Positions 26,751 to 35,373 of a stretch of 64,000 nt of DNA are shown here, piece after piece. Where the stretch lies: positions 744,001 through 808,000 of the forward strand of contig NZ_JAIETU010000002.1 of the NCBI RefSeq assembly GCF_019744875.1. The letters are read 5' to 3'. Position numbers and translations under genes: made by a program. Source of the DNA: Hyphomicrobium sp. (lineage in GTDB: Bacteria; Pseudomonadota; Alphaproteobacteria; Rhizobiales; Hyphomicrobiaceae). Position 1 is the first letter of the stretch; each line of letters begins with the position of its first letter. The notes under the pieces are model-generated. The model made no database searches and had not been told where the DNA came from. It saw only the letters and a list, made by a program, of their open reading frames with translations.

Positions 26751-28088
26751 TTACGACGCGCGGGAGGTCAACTGCGAGGAGGCCGGCGCCTGGGGCGCAG
26801 CTTCGTCCTCGAGGTCCAGAGCCGTCAAGCGCTCGCCGCGGCTCGCGATGCGGGAAGCCGAAACCGACACTTTTTCCAATGCCTTGACGGACGATCCGAA
26901 ATGCCGCTCAAGCTCGGTCACGCGCTCGGCCAGCCGCGACACGTCGCCGAGCAGCAAGCCGACCTCGCGCTGGATGAGGCCGGCCTGGTCGCGCATTTTT
27001 GCATCCTTGATCAGGGCCTGCACGGTCTGGACGGCGAGCATGAGGATGTTGGGGGCAACGATCACCACACGCGCGCGATGCGCCCGCTGGACCAGCTCAG
27101 CAAAATGCTCGTGCAGATCGCCATAGACCGATTCCGAGGGCACGAACATCAGCGCCGTGTCCTGCGTCTCGCCCGGGATCAGATACTTCTCCGCGATGTC
27201 GTCGATGTGGCGGCCCACCGCTTCGCGAATGGCGTCGCGCGCGGCCTTCACCTCGTCCGGCGCGCGGGCGACACGCAGCGCCTCGAAGCCTTCGAGCGGG
27301 AACTTCGAGTCGATGACGAGCGGCGCAGGCGTGTTCGGCATCCGGATCACGCAGTCGGGGCGCTTGCCGTTCGAGAGCGTCGGCTGGAATTCGTAGACGC
27401 TGGCGGGCAACGCGTCGCGGATGATCGTTTCCATGCGCAGCTGGCCGAACGCGCCGCGCGCCTGCTTGTTGGCCAGCACACCCGACAGCGACAGCACCTC
27501 CGACGAGAGATCGGCGAGGCTCTGCTTGGCGTCCGCGATGACGGCGAGGCGTTCGTTGAGGTTGGCGAGGCTTTCGGTCGTGCGCCGGCCCGCCTCGGCG
27601 AGATTGTCGCCCAGGCGCGATGTGGCGGTGTCGAGCGTTTGCGACATGTGGCGGGTGAGCGTGTCGACGCGCTCGGACAGCCGAGCGGCGGTGTCGACGT
27701 TCTGGCGTTGCGTTTCGGCCAGGCTGTCCGACAGGCGGCGGCTGACGCCGTCGAGCGCGGCTCCGAGACGCACCGACACCTGCTCGACGCGATCGTCGAG
27801 CGCATGGGAGTCGTCGGACTGGCGACGCACCGTCATCTCGCTCATCGCGGTCAGGCGGCCTTTGATCTCGGCGAATTCGGCGGCCTGTGCCGCGGCCCGG
27901 GCCTCGGCCCTCGCCGCCCGGCGCATGCCGAGCACGATCCAGAGCGCAAAGACGGCAAGCATCGCCCCCCCGACCAGCACGAGCGGATCGATGCCGTCGG
28001 TCACGTGCCCCACGCGTTCGCGCAGAAGGTCGAGCCATTGCGTCATGCGATCGGGGGGCGCTAGGCGATCTGGAACCGTTTCCACCAT
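26751..28088 (-). CDS. rmuC: DNA recombination protein RmuC
   Basis: RmuC-family proteins limit rearrangement at inverted repeats and contain a nuclease-like domain. The protein is 445 aa. It has one N-terminal membrane segment ([20 protein letters not shown]) and a long coiled coil (about residues 75-215, [20 protein letters not shown]). The conserved C-terminal domain contains [37 protein letters not shown] and [15 protein letters not shown]. The start is uncertain: the ATG at 28088 or an ATG at 28046 that would shorten the cytoplasmic lead to ~22 residues; neither has a good ribosome site. It is divergent from the gene starting at 28140. Confidence 0.93.
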   Translation of the reverse strand: MVETVPDRLAPPDRMTQWLDLLRERVGHVTDGIDPLVLVGGAMLAVFALWIVLGMRRAARAEARAAAQAAEFAEIKGRLTAMSEMTVRRQSDDSHALDDRVEQVSVRLGAALDGVSRRLSDSLAETQRQNVDTAARLSERVDTLTRHMSQTLDTATSRLGDNLAEAGRRTTESLANLNERLAVIADAKQSLADLSSEVLSLSGVLANKQARGAFGQLRMETIIRDALPASVYEFQPTLSNGKRPDCVIRMPNTPAPLVIDSKFPLEGFEALRVARAPDEVKAARDAIREAVGRHIDDIAEKYLIPGETQDTALMFVPSESVYGDLHEHFAELVQRAHRARVVIVAPNILMLAVQTVQALIKDAKMRDQAGLIQREVGLLLGDVSRLAERVTELERHFGSSVKALEKVSVSASRIASRGERLTALDLEDEAAPQAPASSQLTSRAS

Positions 28089-28139
28089 GGCGTGTCAGGT
28101 ATCCGATTCGTCCGCCCAAAATTCGTCGGGATGGGGGCG

Positions 28140-28742
28140 ATGCTAGGCCGTTTCCCCATCGAATTGAGGATGGCCGTGCGCGCGTTCCTGGTTTTTCTTC
28201 TCATGTTGGCTAGCCTGCCGGCCGCGGCGCAATCCGTCCGCGCCGAGAGCGACGAGGCGGCGGTGCGCGCCGTGATCGCGACCTGGTATGGCGAGTTGCG
28301 CAAGAGCGGCGACCGCAAACACTGGCAGCTCTTCGCGCCAGGCGCCATCGACGGCGGGCCGCCCGAGACCGAGATCAATCCGGGCAGCCGCGCACTCAGC
28401 CCGACGATTTCAAACGAACTCGCTGCGAAAGCGCTGACCTTCACCTACGAGCTGGACGTCCTCAAAATCGACGGGCGCTTTGCCAAAGCGATTGTGTGGG
28501 AGCGCGGCTACTTCTACGCGTTCGCCGCGCAGCGGACCTATGAAACCGCCGCCTCCGCGCTGTTCGTGCTGGAAAAGCAGGATGACGGCCGGTGGCTGAT
28601 CCTCGCGCACCAGGCCCAGTCGGCCGGCATTCCGCCGACGAAGCGTACCGACCCGATGCCCGACCTGCGCGATCTCTTCTATCGCACGCAGGGCAAGACT
28701 CGCGACCCGGCCGCCGACGCGCGCCAAGCGGACAAGTTCTAG
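28140..28742 (+). CDS. Secreted protein with SnoaL/NTF2-like domain
   Basis: About 200 aa. A signal peptide (MAVRAFLVFLLMLASLPAAA within the first ~32 residues) precedes a domain resembling SnoaL/DUF4440-type cone folds: AVRAVIATWYGELRKSGDRK, then ALTFTYELDVLKIDGRFAKA and the typical ending SALFVLEKQDDGRWLILAHQ. Such folds bind small ligands or act as subunits, and no catalytic residues can be assigned. The start is an ATG at 28140 with GGGGG upstream; an ATG at 28170 is possible. The stop is 2 bp from the convergent DUF4384 gene, so the two transcripts must overlap or share a terminator. Confidence 0.8.
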   Translation: MLGRFPIELRMAVRAFLVFLLMLASLPAAAQSVRAESDEAAVRAVIATWYGELRKSGDRKHWQLFAPGAIDGGPPETEINPGSRALSPTISNELAAKALTFTYELDVLKIDGRFAKAIVWERGYFYAFAAQRTYETAASALFVLEKQDDGRWLILAHQAQSAGIPPTKRTDPMPDLRDLFYRTQGKTRDPAADARQADKF

Positions 28743-28744
28743 CG

Positions 28745-30490
28745 CTACGGATTGGCGACGTTTGCCGGTTCGATGATCACGGTTGCGGCCGCGCGGCCTT
28801 CGACGACGTCCGCAGGGGCGACGGCGGCGGGCGCTTCGGGCTTCGGCGCAGACCGTCCCCTCCGCCGGCGGCGGTTCGTCTCGGCGTTGGCTGCGGCGCG
28901 GATTTCCTTTTCGTGGTCCGCCGCCGTCCTCAGGAATGTTCGCCAATCGCCCAAGATGCGGAAGCGTTGCTTCTCGTAGTCGTAGGCGATGCCTTCCGGC
29001 GTAAGGTCGTGACGCTGGCAGATCGCAACCAGCGTCTCCTCGCCTGCCCGCTCCAAGCGGAGCTGATATCCCGCGGTCGCGCCCGGAACGGCGAAGGTGA
29101 CGCCGGGTGCGATCAGGTTGTCCTGCTGCAGCTCGTTCGGGAACAGCACGATGGCTTTGCCGTCGCGGTCGACGTCGATCAGCGTCAGGTGGCAGGCCTC
29201 GCTGACGACAACGCTCACGGAGATAAGATCGCGCGGGCGGTAGACGGCCCTGTCGGGCCAGACGACGACATCGATCTCGTTTTCGGGGACGTTTTGCTTG
29301 TCCTGCGGCGCGCTCGCCGCGGTGCCGTCGAGCACGCGATTGAGGGCGTCCCACTGCCCGCGCGTCACGGCGGCATTGAGCAGGCGCGCGGCCTGGACAT
29401 CGCCCGTGTTTGCATTTGCCGTCAGCGCCTCTGCCATCTCGCGCTCGCTCGCGCCGTGCTCCGCTGCCGCGCGCGTAAGATCGACGTCTTGCGTCCAACT
29501 GCGAGCCAGCGGCTCAAGTTGCTGCTGGACGGCGCCGTCGAACTTCATGGCATCGCCGGAAGCGTCGCCGGATGGCGCGAGAATGCGGGCGGCGAGCCAA
29601 TCGGCGGGCACGATATCGGGAATTGAGGACGGGGCCGACGCCGTGAGCCGGTCCCACTCGTCCGCCGTCATGGCCAATGCGCTCGGGCGCACGACGAGCA
29701 GCGCGCTCTCGTCTCCCAGCGTTTCGATCCCGCTCGACGGCGCCGCGCCGCGATTGCGGGCGATGGCTGCGAGCAGCGCGGAGGCGGCGGTTCGCGCGAC
29801 CTCGAGGCGTCCATCCGGCTCGCAGGCGTTCCAGAGGTGCACGAGGGAGAGGAAGCGCGTGTCCGCCGCCTCCGCCGGTCCGACAGACCGCATCCATCGG
29901 TCGGTCATGTCCTCGACCTCTGCGGCCGTGATCGGCGAGCGGTCGCGACACGCTTCATCTCGCGTCGGCAGGGAGGCAATCCAATCGCGCACAGACTCGA
30001 TCTCCGCAGGGGACGGCGCAATTCCAGCGGGCGCCGGCGCTTGGGCTTTGCTTGCCTCAGGAGGCTCGCCGTTCGCAGCTTTGTCCTTGGCAGGCTTGCT
30101 GGCCTCGCCGTTTGCGTCGCTGCGCTTGGCGTCGCCGCGTTTGTCGTCGTTGCGCTTCTCGTCGTTTTCGCCGTCGGCCTTGGGACGCACGCTTGCCGTG
30201 AGCGCAAAGAGGCGCAGGTAGGCGCGCGACAAATCCGGCTTTTGGGGCGTGATCAGGCGCGGGTTGGCCGCCAGAGCGTTCATGTCGAGGGTGCCTGCGC
30301 CCGCCTCGCGGCATTCGGCGCAATAGGTTTCCAGAACGAGGCGCGCGCGTTCGCTCACGGGAGCCTCCGGCGCGGCCGCAGCCGCGTAGCCCAGGCTCGC
30401 GCCCGCAAGCGCGAACGCCGCCGCCACGACGCGCGCGCGCCGCCGCGTTCGCCCTCTTCGCCCCGCCCTCGCCGTTGCCGCCGCCGTCAT
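28745..30490 (-). CDS. DUF4384 protein with cytochrome-c-like N-terminal region lacking the haem motif
   Basis: An exported protein of 581 aa (signal peptide ~1-40, Arg-rich n-region). The mature N-terminus resembles a cytochrome c/planctomycete-type region (VLETYCAECREAGAGTLDMN, then PQKPDLSRAYLRLFAL), but the haem site CxxCH reads C57-A-E-C60-R61, so haem attachment is not expected. A Lys/Glu/Ala-rich linker follows (about 105-160). The central part is helical and has no match I can name. The C-terminal domain (VWPDRAVYRPRDLISVSVVV; CHLTLIDVDRDGKAIVLFP; NELQQDNLIAPG) matches DUF4384, often found in proteins with caspase-like or kinase domains. The ATG is at 30488-30490. Its partner and role are unknown. 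Confidence 0.8.
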   Translation of the reverse strand: MTAAATARAGRRGRTRRRARVVAAAFALAGASLGYAAAAAPEAPVSERARLVLETYCAECREAGAGTLDMNALAANPRLITPQKPDLSRAYLRLFALTASVRPKADGENDEKRNDDKRGDAKRSDANGEASKPAKDKAANGEPPEASKAQAPAPAGIAPSPAEIESVRDWIASLPTRDEACRDRSPITAAEVEDMTDRWMRSVGPAEAADTRFLSLVHLWNACEPDGRLEVARTAASALLAAIARNRGAAPSSGIETLGDESALLVVRPSALAMTADEWDRLTASAPSSIPDIVPADWLAARILAPSGDASGDAMKFDGAVQQQLEPLARSWTQDVDLTRAAAEHGASEREMAEALTANANTGDVQAARLLNAAVTRGQWDALNRVLDGTAASAPQDKQNVPENEIDVVVWPDRAVYRPRDLISVSVVVSEACHLTLIDVDRDGKAIVLFPNELQQDNLIAPGVTFAVPGATAGYQLRLERAGEETLVAICQRHDLTPEGIAYDYEKQRFRILGDWRTFLRTAADHEKEIRAAANAETNRRRRRGRSAPKPEAPAAVAPADVVEGRAAATVIIEPANVANP

Positions 30491-30776
30491 CGATCCTCCG
30501 CCCGGCAGAGATTATCGGTTTCCGGGGGGCCGCCGCCAGCGGCGCTTGAGCAACATGGTCAAATCCAAATGCATCGCATTTACTTGTAGTTACCAGCCGG
30601 CATCGATCCAGCCTGCGGCCGGGCCATTTTCGGCGCCGCCGGGCAACGAGGGGTGGCCCGGGCCGGGCGCGTGGCCTATGTGTTCAAGCAGGCGTGCGTT
30701 CGAGCAGGCGTGTGTTGCTCGCGCTCCTTTTTGCGATTTCGCTTCACTCGGTTTCCTCACATCACGGACATCCACC

Positions 30777-32456
30777 ATGGCGCACGGCGGCAAGCTCCTC
30801 ATCGATCAACTCGCACTGAATGGCGTGCAGCGCGTGTTCGAGGTGCCGGGCGAGAGCTTCCTGGCCGCGCTCGACGGCCTCAGCGATACCCCCTCGATCC
30901 GCACCATCATCTGCCGTCATGAAGGGGCGGCGGCCATGATGGCGGAAGCGACGGGAAAGCTCACCGGCAAGCCCGGCATCGCCTTCGCCACCCGCGGCCC
31001 CGGCGTCGTCAATGCCGTCTCGGGCGTGTACGTCGCGCAGCAGGACGCCACGCCGATGATCCTGTTCGTTGGCCTGCCGACGATCCCGCTCGAAGAGCGC
31101 GCGCCGTTCCAGGAGATCGACATCACGGCGCTGTTTTCCGGCATCGCCAAATGGACCGCCGTAATCCGCCAGACGGATCGCATTCCCGAATACGTCTCGC
31201 GCGCCTTCCGCGTCGCCATGTCCGGGCGTGCCGGACCGGTCGTGATCGGATTGCCGGAGGACGTGCTGTCCGCCCAGACCACGGCGGCGCCGTTGCCTCC
31301 CGCAACGCTCTCGCTTGCGGCGCCGTCCGACCGCGACATGGACGCGCTCGCGAAGCGGCTCGCGGCGGCCGAGCGGCCGCTGGTCATCGTCGGCGGTCCG
31401 GGCTGGAGCCGCGAGACCAAGCGCACGATCGAGGATTTCGCGCGCGCCTTCGACGTGCCTGTCGCGGCCTCGTTCCGGTGCCAGGACTACTTCGACAATC
31501 GCCACCCGAGCTATGTCGGCCATCTCGGTTTCGTCACGGATCGCAAGCTCAAGGCCGGGCTCAAGGCGTCAGACCTCGTGATTGCCATCGGCGCGGAAGT
31601 GGCCGACATCGCAACCGACGGCTATGCGCTGCTCGGCGGGGCGGATCAGACGTTCGTGCAGGTGCACCCGGAGCCCGCCGCCATCCTCGGCTATCGAGAC
31701 GCGAGCCTCGTCATTCCAGCCGCCAGCGCGACCTTCGCTGAGGCTCTGCTCGGCATGGCGGAGCGCGTACCGGGCACTTCCGACAAGAAGGGCGCGCGCC
31801 GCGCTTGGAGCGTCTTCCGTCACGACCTGCGGGCGGCCTACGAAGCGAGCCTTGTTCCACGCGCGACCCCGGGGCCGGTGCGCATGGAGGATGTCGTGAC
31901 CGCGATCTCGGCAGCCCTGCCCGATACCGGCCTCGTCACCAACGGCGCGGGCAACTATTCGCAGTGGGTGCATCGCTACTTCCAATGCAAGGAGTACCGC
32001 AGCGGGCTCGCCTCGACGTGCGGCTCGATGGGTTACGGACTGCCTGCCGCCATCGCCGCCAAGCTCGAACATCCTGCCTCGCCCGTCGTCTGCTTCGCGG
32101 GCGACGGCTGTTTCGCCATGACGGCGACGGAGCTCGGCACGGCGATCCAGTACGACCTGCCGATTGTGATCGTGATCGCCAACAACGGCATGTACGGCAC
32201 CATCCGCATGCATCAGGAACGGCGCTATCCTGGCCGGCCCAACGGCACGACGCTCGTCAATCCCGATTTCGCTGCGTTCGCGCACGCGCATGGCGCGGGA
32301 GGCGCGGTCGTGACGCGCAGCGAGGATTTCGCGGGCGTGCTCGCCGAGGCGCTGGCAGCCGACACGCCGTACGTGATCGATGTGCGGCTCGATCCCGAGG
32401 CCATCACGCCGATGGAAACGCTGACCGGCGTGCGCGAGGCGGCTACTGCGAAGTAG
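30777..32456 (+). CDS. TPP-dependent acetolactate-synthase-like enzyme
   Basis: A 559-aa thiamine-diphosphate enzyme of the pyruvate oxidase/acetolactate synthase superfamily. The catalytic Glu is in IICRHEGAAAMMAEATGKLT; the N-terminal domain also has ATRGPGVVNAVSGV. The TPP-binding motif is FAGDGCFAMTATELG ... IANNGMYGTIR. The central domain is RPLVIVGGPGWSRE ... LGFVTDRKLKAG. It lacks the FAD-domain sequence hallmarks seen in the ilvB at the left edge and is followed by no small-subunit gene, so a catabolic or decarboxylating role is possible. The ATG at 30777 begins MAHGGKLLIDQLALNGV; the preceding 286 bp hold no gene. Its stop is 9 bp from the convergent PNPOx-like gene. Confidence 0.85.
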   Translation: MAHGGKLLIDQLALNGVQRVFEVPGESFLAALDGLSDTPSIRTIICRHEGAAAMMAEATGKLTGKPGIAFATRGPGVVNAVSGVYVAQQDATPMILFVGLPTIPLEERAPFQEIDITALFSGIAKWTAVIRQTDRIPEYVSRAFRVAMSGRAGPVVIGLPEDVLSAQTTAAPLPPATLSLAAPSDRDMDALAKRLAAAERPLVIVGGPGWSRETKRTIEDFARAFDVPVAASFRCQDYFDNRHPSYVGHLGFVTDRKLKAGLKASDLVIAIGAEVADIATDGYALLGGADQTFVQVHPEPAAILGYRDASLVIPAASATFAEALLGMAERVPGTSDKKGARRAWSVFRHDLRAAYEASLVPRATPGPVRMEDVVTAISAALPDTGLVTNGAGNYSQWVHRYFQCKEYRSGLASTCGSMGYGLPAAIAAKLEHPASPVVCFAGDGCFAMTATELGTAIQYDLPIVIVIANNGMYGTIRMHQERRYPGRPNGTTLVNPDFAAFAHAHGAGGAVVTRSEDFAGVLAEALAADTPYVIDVRLDPEAITPMETLTGVREAATAK

Positions 32457-32465
32457 CCCCTTCGC

Positions 32466-33074
32466 TTACTGGGCCGCGCGCATCTGCTCGAGCTCTGCTT
32501 CGAGCAGCAGGATGCGATCCTGAAGCGTGCGAACAGCGTCCTGCACGTCCTCGATCGCGACAAGCTGGGGGATGTGCTGCGGGCAGTTGCGATCCCACGC
32601 CTCGATCTCGAACAGAATTGCGCGCTCGGCGGTCGCGTTGCCGACTGGCGGGCGCAAGCGCGACAGCAGCTCGTCGTCGTTCTCGACGATCCTGGCGCGG
32701 CCCCAGATTTTGACGCGCCGCCGGTTGGCGTAGTCCATGAGGAAGATGAACGCGCGGGGATTGTCGGCCAGATTGCCGGCCGTGATGTATTGCCGGTTGC
32801 CCGCGAGATCCGCGAACCCGAGCGTGCGCTCGTCCAGTACGTGCAGGAACCCGGCAGAGCCGCCGCGATGCTGGATGTAGGGCTGGCCATCCTTGTTGGC
32901 GGTGCCGAGATAGAACGAGCGCACCTGCGCGATGAAGGCCGCCAGATCCGGCGTTACCGTTGTGGGCCAGCCTTTGGCCTGCTCCATGCGCGCATACTGT
33001 GCGCGGGAGCCGCGCGCCGCTTGCTCGGCTTTGACCGTGTCTGTGAACGCGATGTCGGATGCGTAGCGGGCCAT
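32466..33074 (-). CDS. Pyridoxamine-5'-phosphate-oxidase-like flavoprotein
   Basis: A split-barrel FMN-binding protein of the PNPOx-like superfamily, 202 aa, substrate unknown. Visible: FIAQVRSFYLGTANKDGQPY, IQHRGGSAGFLHVLDERTLG, FADLAGNRQYITAGNLADNP, FIFLMDYANRRRVKIWGRAR. The C-terminal 30 residues are a short heptad helix (LQDRILLLEAELEQM). It is not the biosynthetic PdxH, which has a different C-terminus. It lies 72 bp downstream of the GST gene on the same strand and may be in its operon, with the divergent LysR gene as a candidate regulator. Confidence 0.85.
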   Translation of the reverse strand: MARYASDIAFTDTVKAEQAARGSRAQYARMEQAKGWPTTVTPDLAAFIAQVRSFYLGTANKDGQPYIQHRGGSAGFLHVLDERTLGFADLAGNRQYITAGNLADNPRAFIFLMDYANRRRVKIWGRARIVENDDELLSRLRPPVGNATAERAILFEIEAWDRNCPQHIPQLVAIEDVQDAVRTLQDRILLLEAELEQMRAAQ

Positions 33075-33146
33075 GAGTGCGCTCCTTGCGAAACGAACGG
33101 GCCGAAACGATCGGGCCGTAAAGATCGGCCGATATGATCTGACGTG

Positions 33147-33746
33147 TCAGATCTCCGGCATGCCGATGAAGCCCGGGAGCGCCTTCACGCGATCGACCCA
33201 GGCGGCGACGGCGGGATAGTGTTCGAGGGCAACACCGCCTTCGTGGCTGAGCGCGACATACGGCATGCAGGCGATGTCGGCGACGGTGGGCCGCCCGAGC
33301 GCGAGCCAAGCGTCTCGCGCCAACTGGCGCTCCATGAGTGCGAGGATGCGCGCCGACTTGGCGCGTGCGTGCGCGACATCGAGCTTGTAGCCGAACTTGT
33401 CGTGCAGACGCGCGTCGTTCGGGCCGCGGGCGATTTCGTTCTCGGCCACCATCAGCCACTGGCTCACCTGCGCGAGGCCGGCGGGGTCGGTCGGCAGCCA
33501 GCTTTCGCCGCCCCACTTGCGGGCGATGTAGATCAGGATCGCCTGACTGTCGCGCAGCACGAGATCGCCATCCTGAAAGACCGGGATCTCGCAGAAGGGA
33601 TTGAGGTCGCTCAGCGGCGGCTGCTTGTGCGCGCCGGCAAGGAAATCCACGGGGATGACTTCGAGCGGCACGCCGATGAGCGCGCACAGCAGGCGCACCT
33701 TGTAGCAATTGCCGGACAGTTCGAGGTCGTAAAGCTTTGCCGCCAT
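33147..33746 (-). CDS. Glutathione S-transferase family protein
   Basis: A 199-aa cytoplasmic protein. The N-terminal thioredoxin-like domain starts KLYDLELSGNCYKVRLLCAL. It includes the cis-Pro region NPFCEIPVFQDGDLVLRDSQ, with Ser in DSQAILIYIARKWG contacting glutathione. The helical C-terminal domain contains GRPTVADIACMPYVALS (N-capping box/Asp). The N-terminal SGNCYKV suggests a Ser/Cys-type active site. It is divergent from the LysR gene (106 bp apart). The substrate is unknown. Confidence 0.9.
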   Translation of the reverse strand: MAAKLYDLELSGNCYKVRLLCALIGVPLEVIPVDFLAGAHKQPPLSDLNPFCEIPVFQDGDLVLRDSQAILIYIARKWGGESWLPTDPAGLAQVSQWLMVAENEIARGPNDARLHDKFGYKLDVAHARAKSARILALMERQLARDAWLALGRPTVADIACMPYVALSHEGGVALEHYPAVAAWVDRVKALPGFIGMPEI

Positions 33747-33852
33747 TGCTCGCGCCTTTTCGTTCGTCGCCTGAGGTTAGGGTGGCGCAAGATCGATTGG
33801 TCCGATAGACAGAAAGTCTGAGAGATATATTTCCGGTTTTTGGAAGGGTGCG

Positions 33853-34755
33853 ATGGACCGGCTGCGGGCCATGACCGTGTTCGTGGAAGTGGCAGATGCG
33901 GGCAGCCTGTCGGCAGCCGCGCGGCGGCTCGGCGAGCCGCTCACGAACGTCAGCCGGCTTCTGTCGCAGCTCGAAGCGCATCTCAACTGCACGCTCATCG
34001 ACCGCACCACCCGGCGCATGGCGCTGACGGACGCCGGGCGCGACTATCTGGTGACGTGCCGGCAGGTGCTCGAAGCGCTCGAAGGCGCCGAGGGGCGGAT
34101 TGCGGGGCAATCCTCGACGCTCTCCGGGGAAATCGCGATCACGGCGCCCGTCAGTTTCGGACGCCTGCATCTGCTGCCGGTCGTCACCGCGTTCCTCGCC
34201 GCCTATCCCCGCATCACCGCGCGGCTGCTGCTCATGGATCGCGTTGTCGATCTTATCGAGGAAGATATCGACGTTGCGCTCCGGATCGGCGAGCTGCCGG
34301 ATTCCGGATTGGTGGCAAAGCGCGTCGGCACCGTTCACTTCGTTGCGTGCGCGTCGCCGGAGTTTCTGCGCCGGTCGCGCGTGCCTGCCATGCCCAGCGA
34401 GGCGGCGACGCTGGACTGCGTGACCTTTGCCGGAATGCCGGGGGGCATGCGTTGGGTGTTCAAAAGCAAGCGCCATGGGCGCAAGACCGTCCGCGTCCGC
34501 TCGCGCTTGTCGGTGAACACGGCGGAAGCCGCGGTCGAGGCCGCCGTGGCGGGCGTCGGGCTTGCGCGCGTGCTCTCATACCAGGCGCGCGCTGAGATCG
34601 ACGCCGGTCACCTGACGCCGATCCTCGAGCGTTTCGACGACACGCCTATTCCCATTCACCTCGTGTACCGGTCGGCGCGATCGGACACGCCGCGCGTGCG
34701 GGAGTTCGTGCGCTTCGCCTCAGAGAAGTTGCGTGCGCAGCCGACGCTTCGATGA
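33853..34755 (+). CDS. LysR-family transcriptional regulator
   Basis: A 300-aa DNA-binding regulator. The N-terminal winged helix-turn-helix is AMTVFVEVADAGSLSAAARR, then LTNVSRLLSQLEAHLNCTLI and DRTTRRMALTDAGRDYL. The effector domain follows (SGEIAITAPVSFGRLHLLPV; LLLMDRVVDLIEEDIDVALR; GVGLARVLSYQARAEIDAGH). It most resembles the CrgA-like branch. The ATG at 33853 starts MDRLRAMTV. It is transcribed divergently from the GST gene, the usual arrangement for a LysR regulator and its target, so regulation of the GST/PNPOx-like pair is inferred. Confidence 0.93.
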   Translation: MDRLRAMTVFVEVADAGSLSAAARRLGEPLTNVSRLLSQLEAHLNCTLIDRTTRRMALTDAGRDYLVTCRQVLEALEGAEGRIAGQSSTLSGEIAITAPVSFGRLHLLPVVTAFLAAYPRITARLLLMDRVVDLIEEDIDVALRIGELPDSGLVAKRVGTVHFVACASPEFLRRSRVPAMPSEAATLDCVTFAGMPGGMRWVFKSKRHGRKTVRVRSRLSVNTAEAAVEAAVAGVGLARVLSYQARAEIDAGHLTPILERFDDTPIPIHLVYRSARSDTPRVREFVRFASEKLRAQPTLR

Positions 34756-34829
34756 AGGGAATGGTCGGCAGCGAGATTTCGTGAGCGTGCGGACGAGGCG
34801 CGAAGACCAGAGCAGCTGAATCGGCGCAA

Positions 34830-35081
34830 CTAGGCCGATCGAGGATGGGGATGCGGCCGGCGAAACAATCCCGACGCGTAGCGCCATTCCATAAACCGGC
34901 GCACCTCCGTGAGCTGGCCGTCCGCGAGGCGAGCGAGCGGCCACGCACCGTTGCCCATGCTCTTGATCTCGGCAGCGATCCAGCGGTCGCGCAGCTCGGT
35001 ACCGTGTTCGCTGTTTCCCGACGCGGACCGGTAGAGAATTTCGATGCGGTCTCCGGGCGAAAGATCCGTGACGTTTGCCAT
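34830..35081 (-). CDS. Small hypothetical protein
   Basis: An 83-aa protein of unknown function and no signal peptide. It starts MANVTDLSPGDRIEILYRSA and continues with a Trp-containing body (RDRWIAAEIKSMGNGAWPLA; VRRFMEWRYASGLF), which resembles a small SH3-like or Tudor-like fold; that is an impression only. The tail is Pro/His-rich (RRPHPHPRSA). The ATG is at 35079-35081 with GGAGG 14 nt upstream. It is convergent with the LysR gene (74 bp gap). The next 292 bp, up to the FAD gene, hold no other gene I can see. Confidence 0.55.
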   Translation of the reverse strand: MANVTDLSPGDRIEILYRSASGNSEHGTELRDRWIAAEIKSMGNGAWPLARLADGQLTEVRRFMEWRYASGLFRRPHPHPRSA

Positions 35082-35373
35082 CGCTTTCAGGCCTCCGTTC
35101 TGGTCATGAAATCCCGATATACCGCCAGCCCATCCCCTGCCTAACCAACTCCTTCTTCTTCCCATATCCGAAGAATGTATTTCGGCTGGTCGCCCTAACC
35201 GCGCGCATTCCAAGCCACGGAATAAGCAAATCTGAAAATGAAATTTCTCCGAAGCCAACCGCCGCAGTAACCACTGTCTCGGTCGACACACCCGATGCGA
35301 CCGCGGCGAGGCCTCGGAGCCGCGGACCCGGCGCCCTTTACGCTTCCCACGACCGCAAACATTGGGAATAGCC

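Noticed and set aside
32443-34476. Very long minus-strand frame spanning three genes
   Set aside because: It is a frame-shifted shadow of the PNPOx-like, GST and LysR regions, each of which has clear motifs in its own frame.
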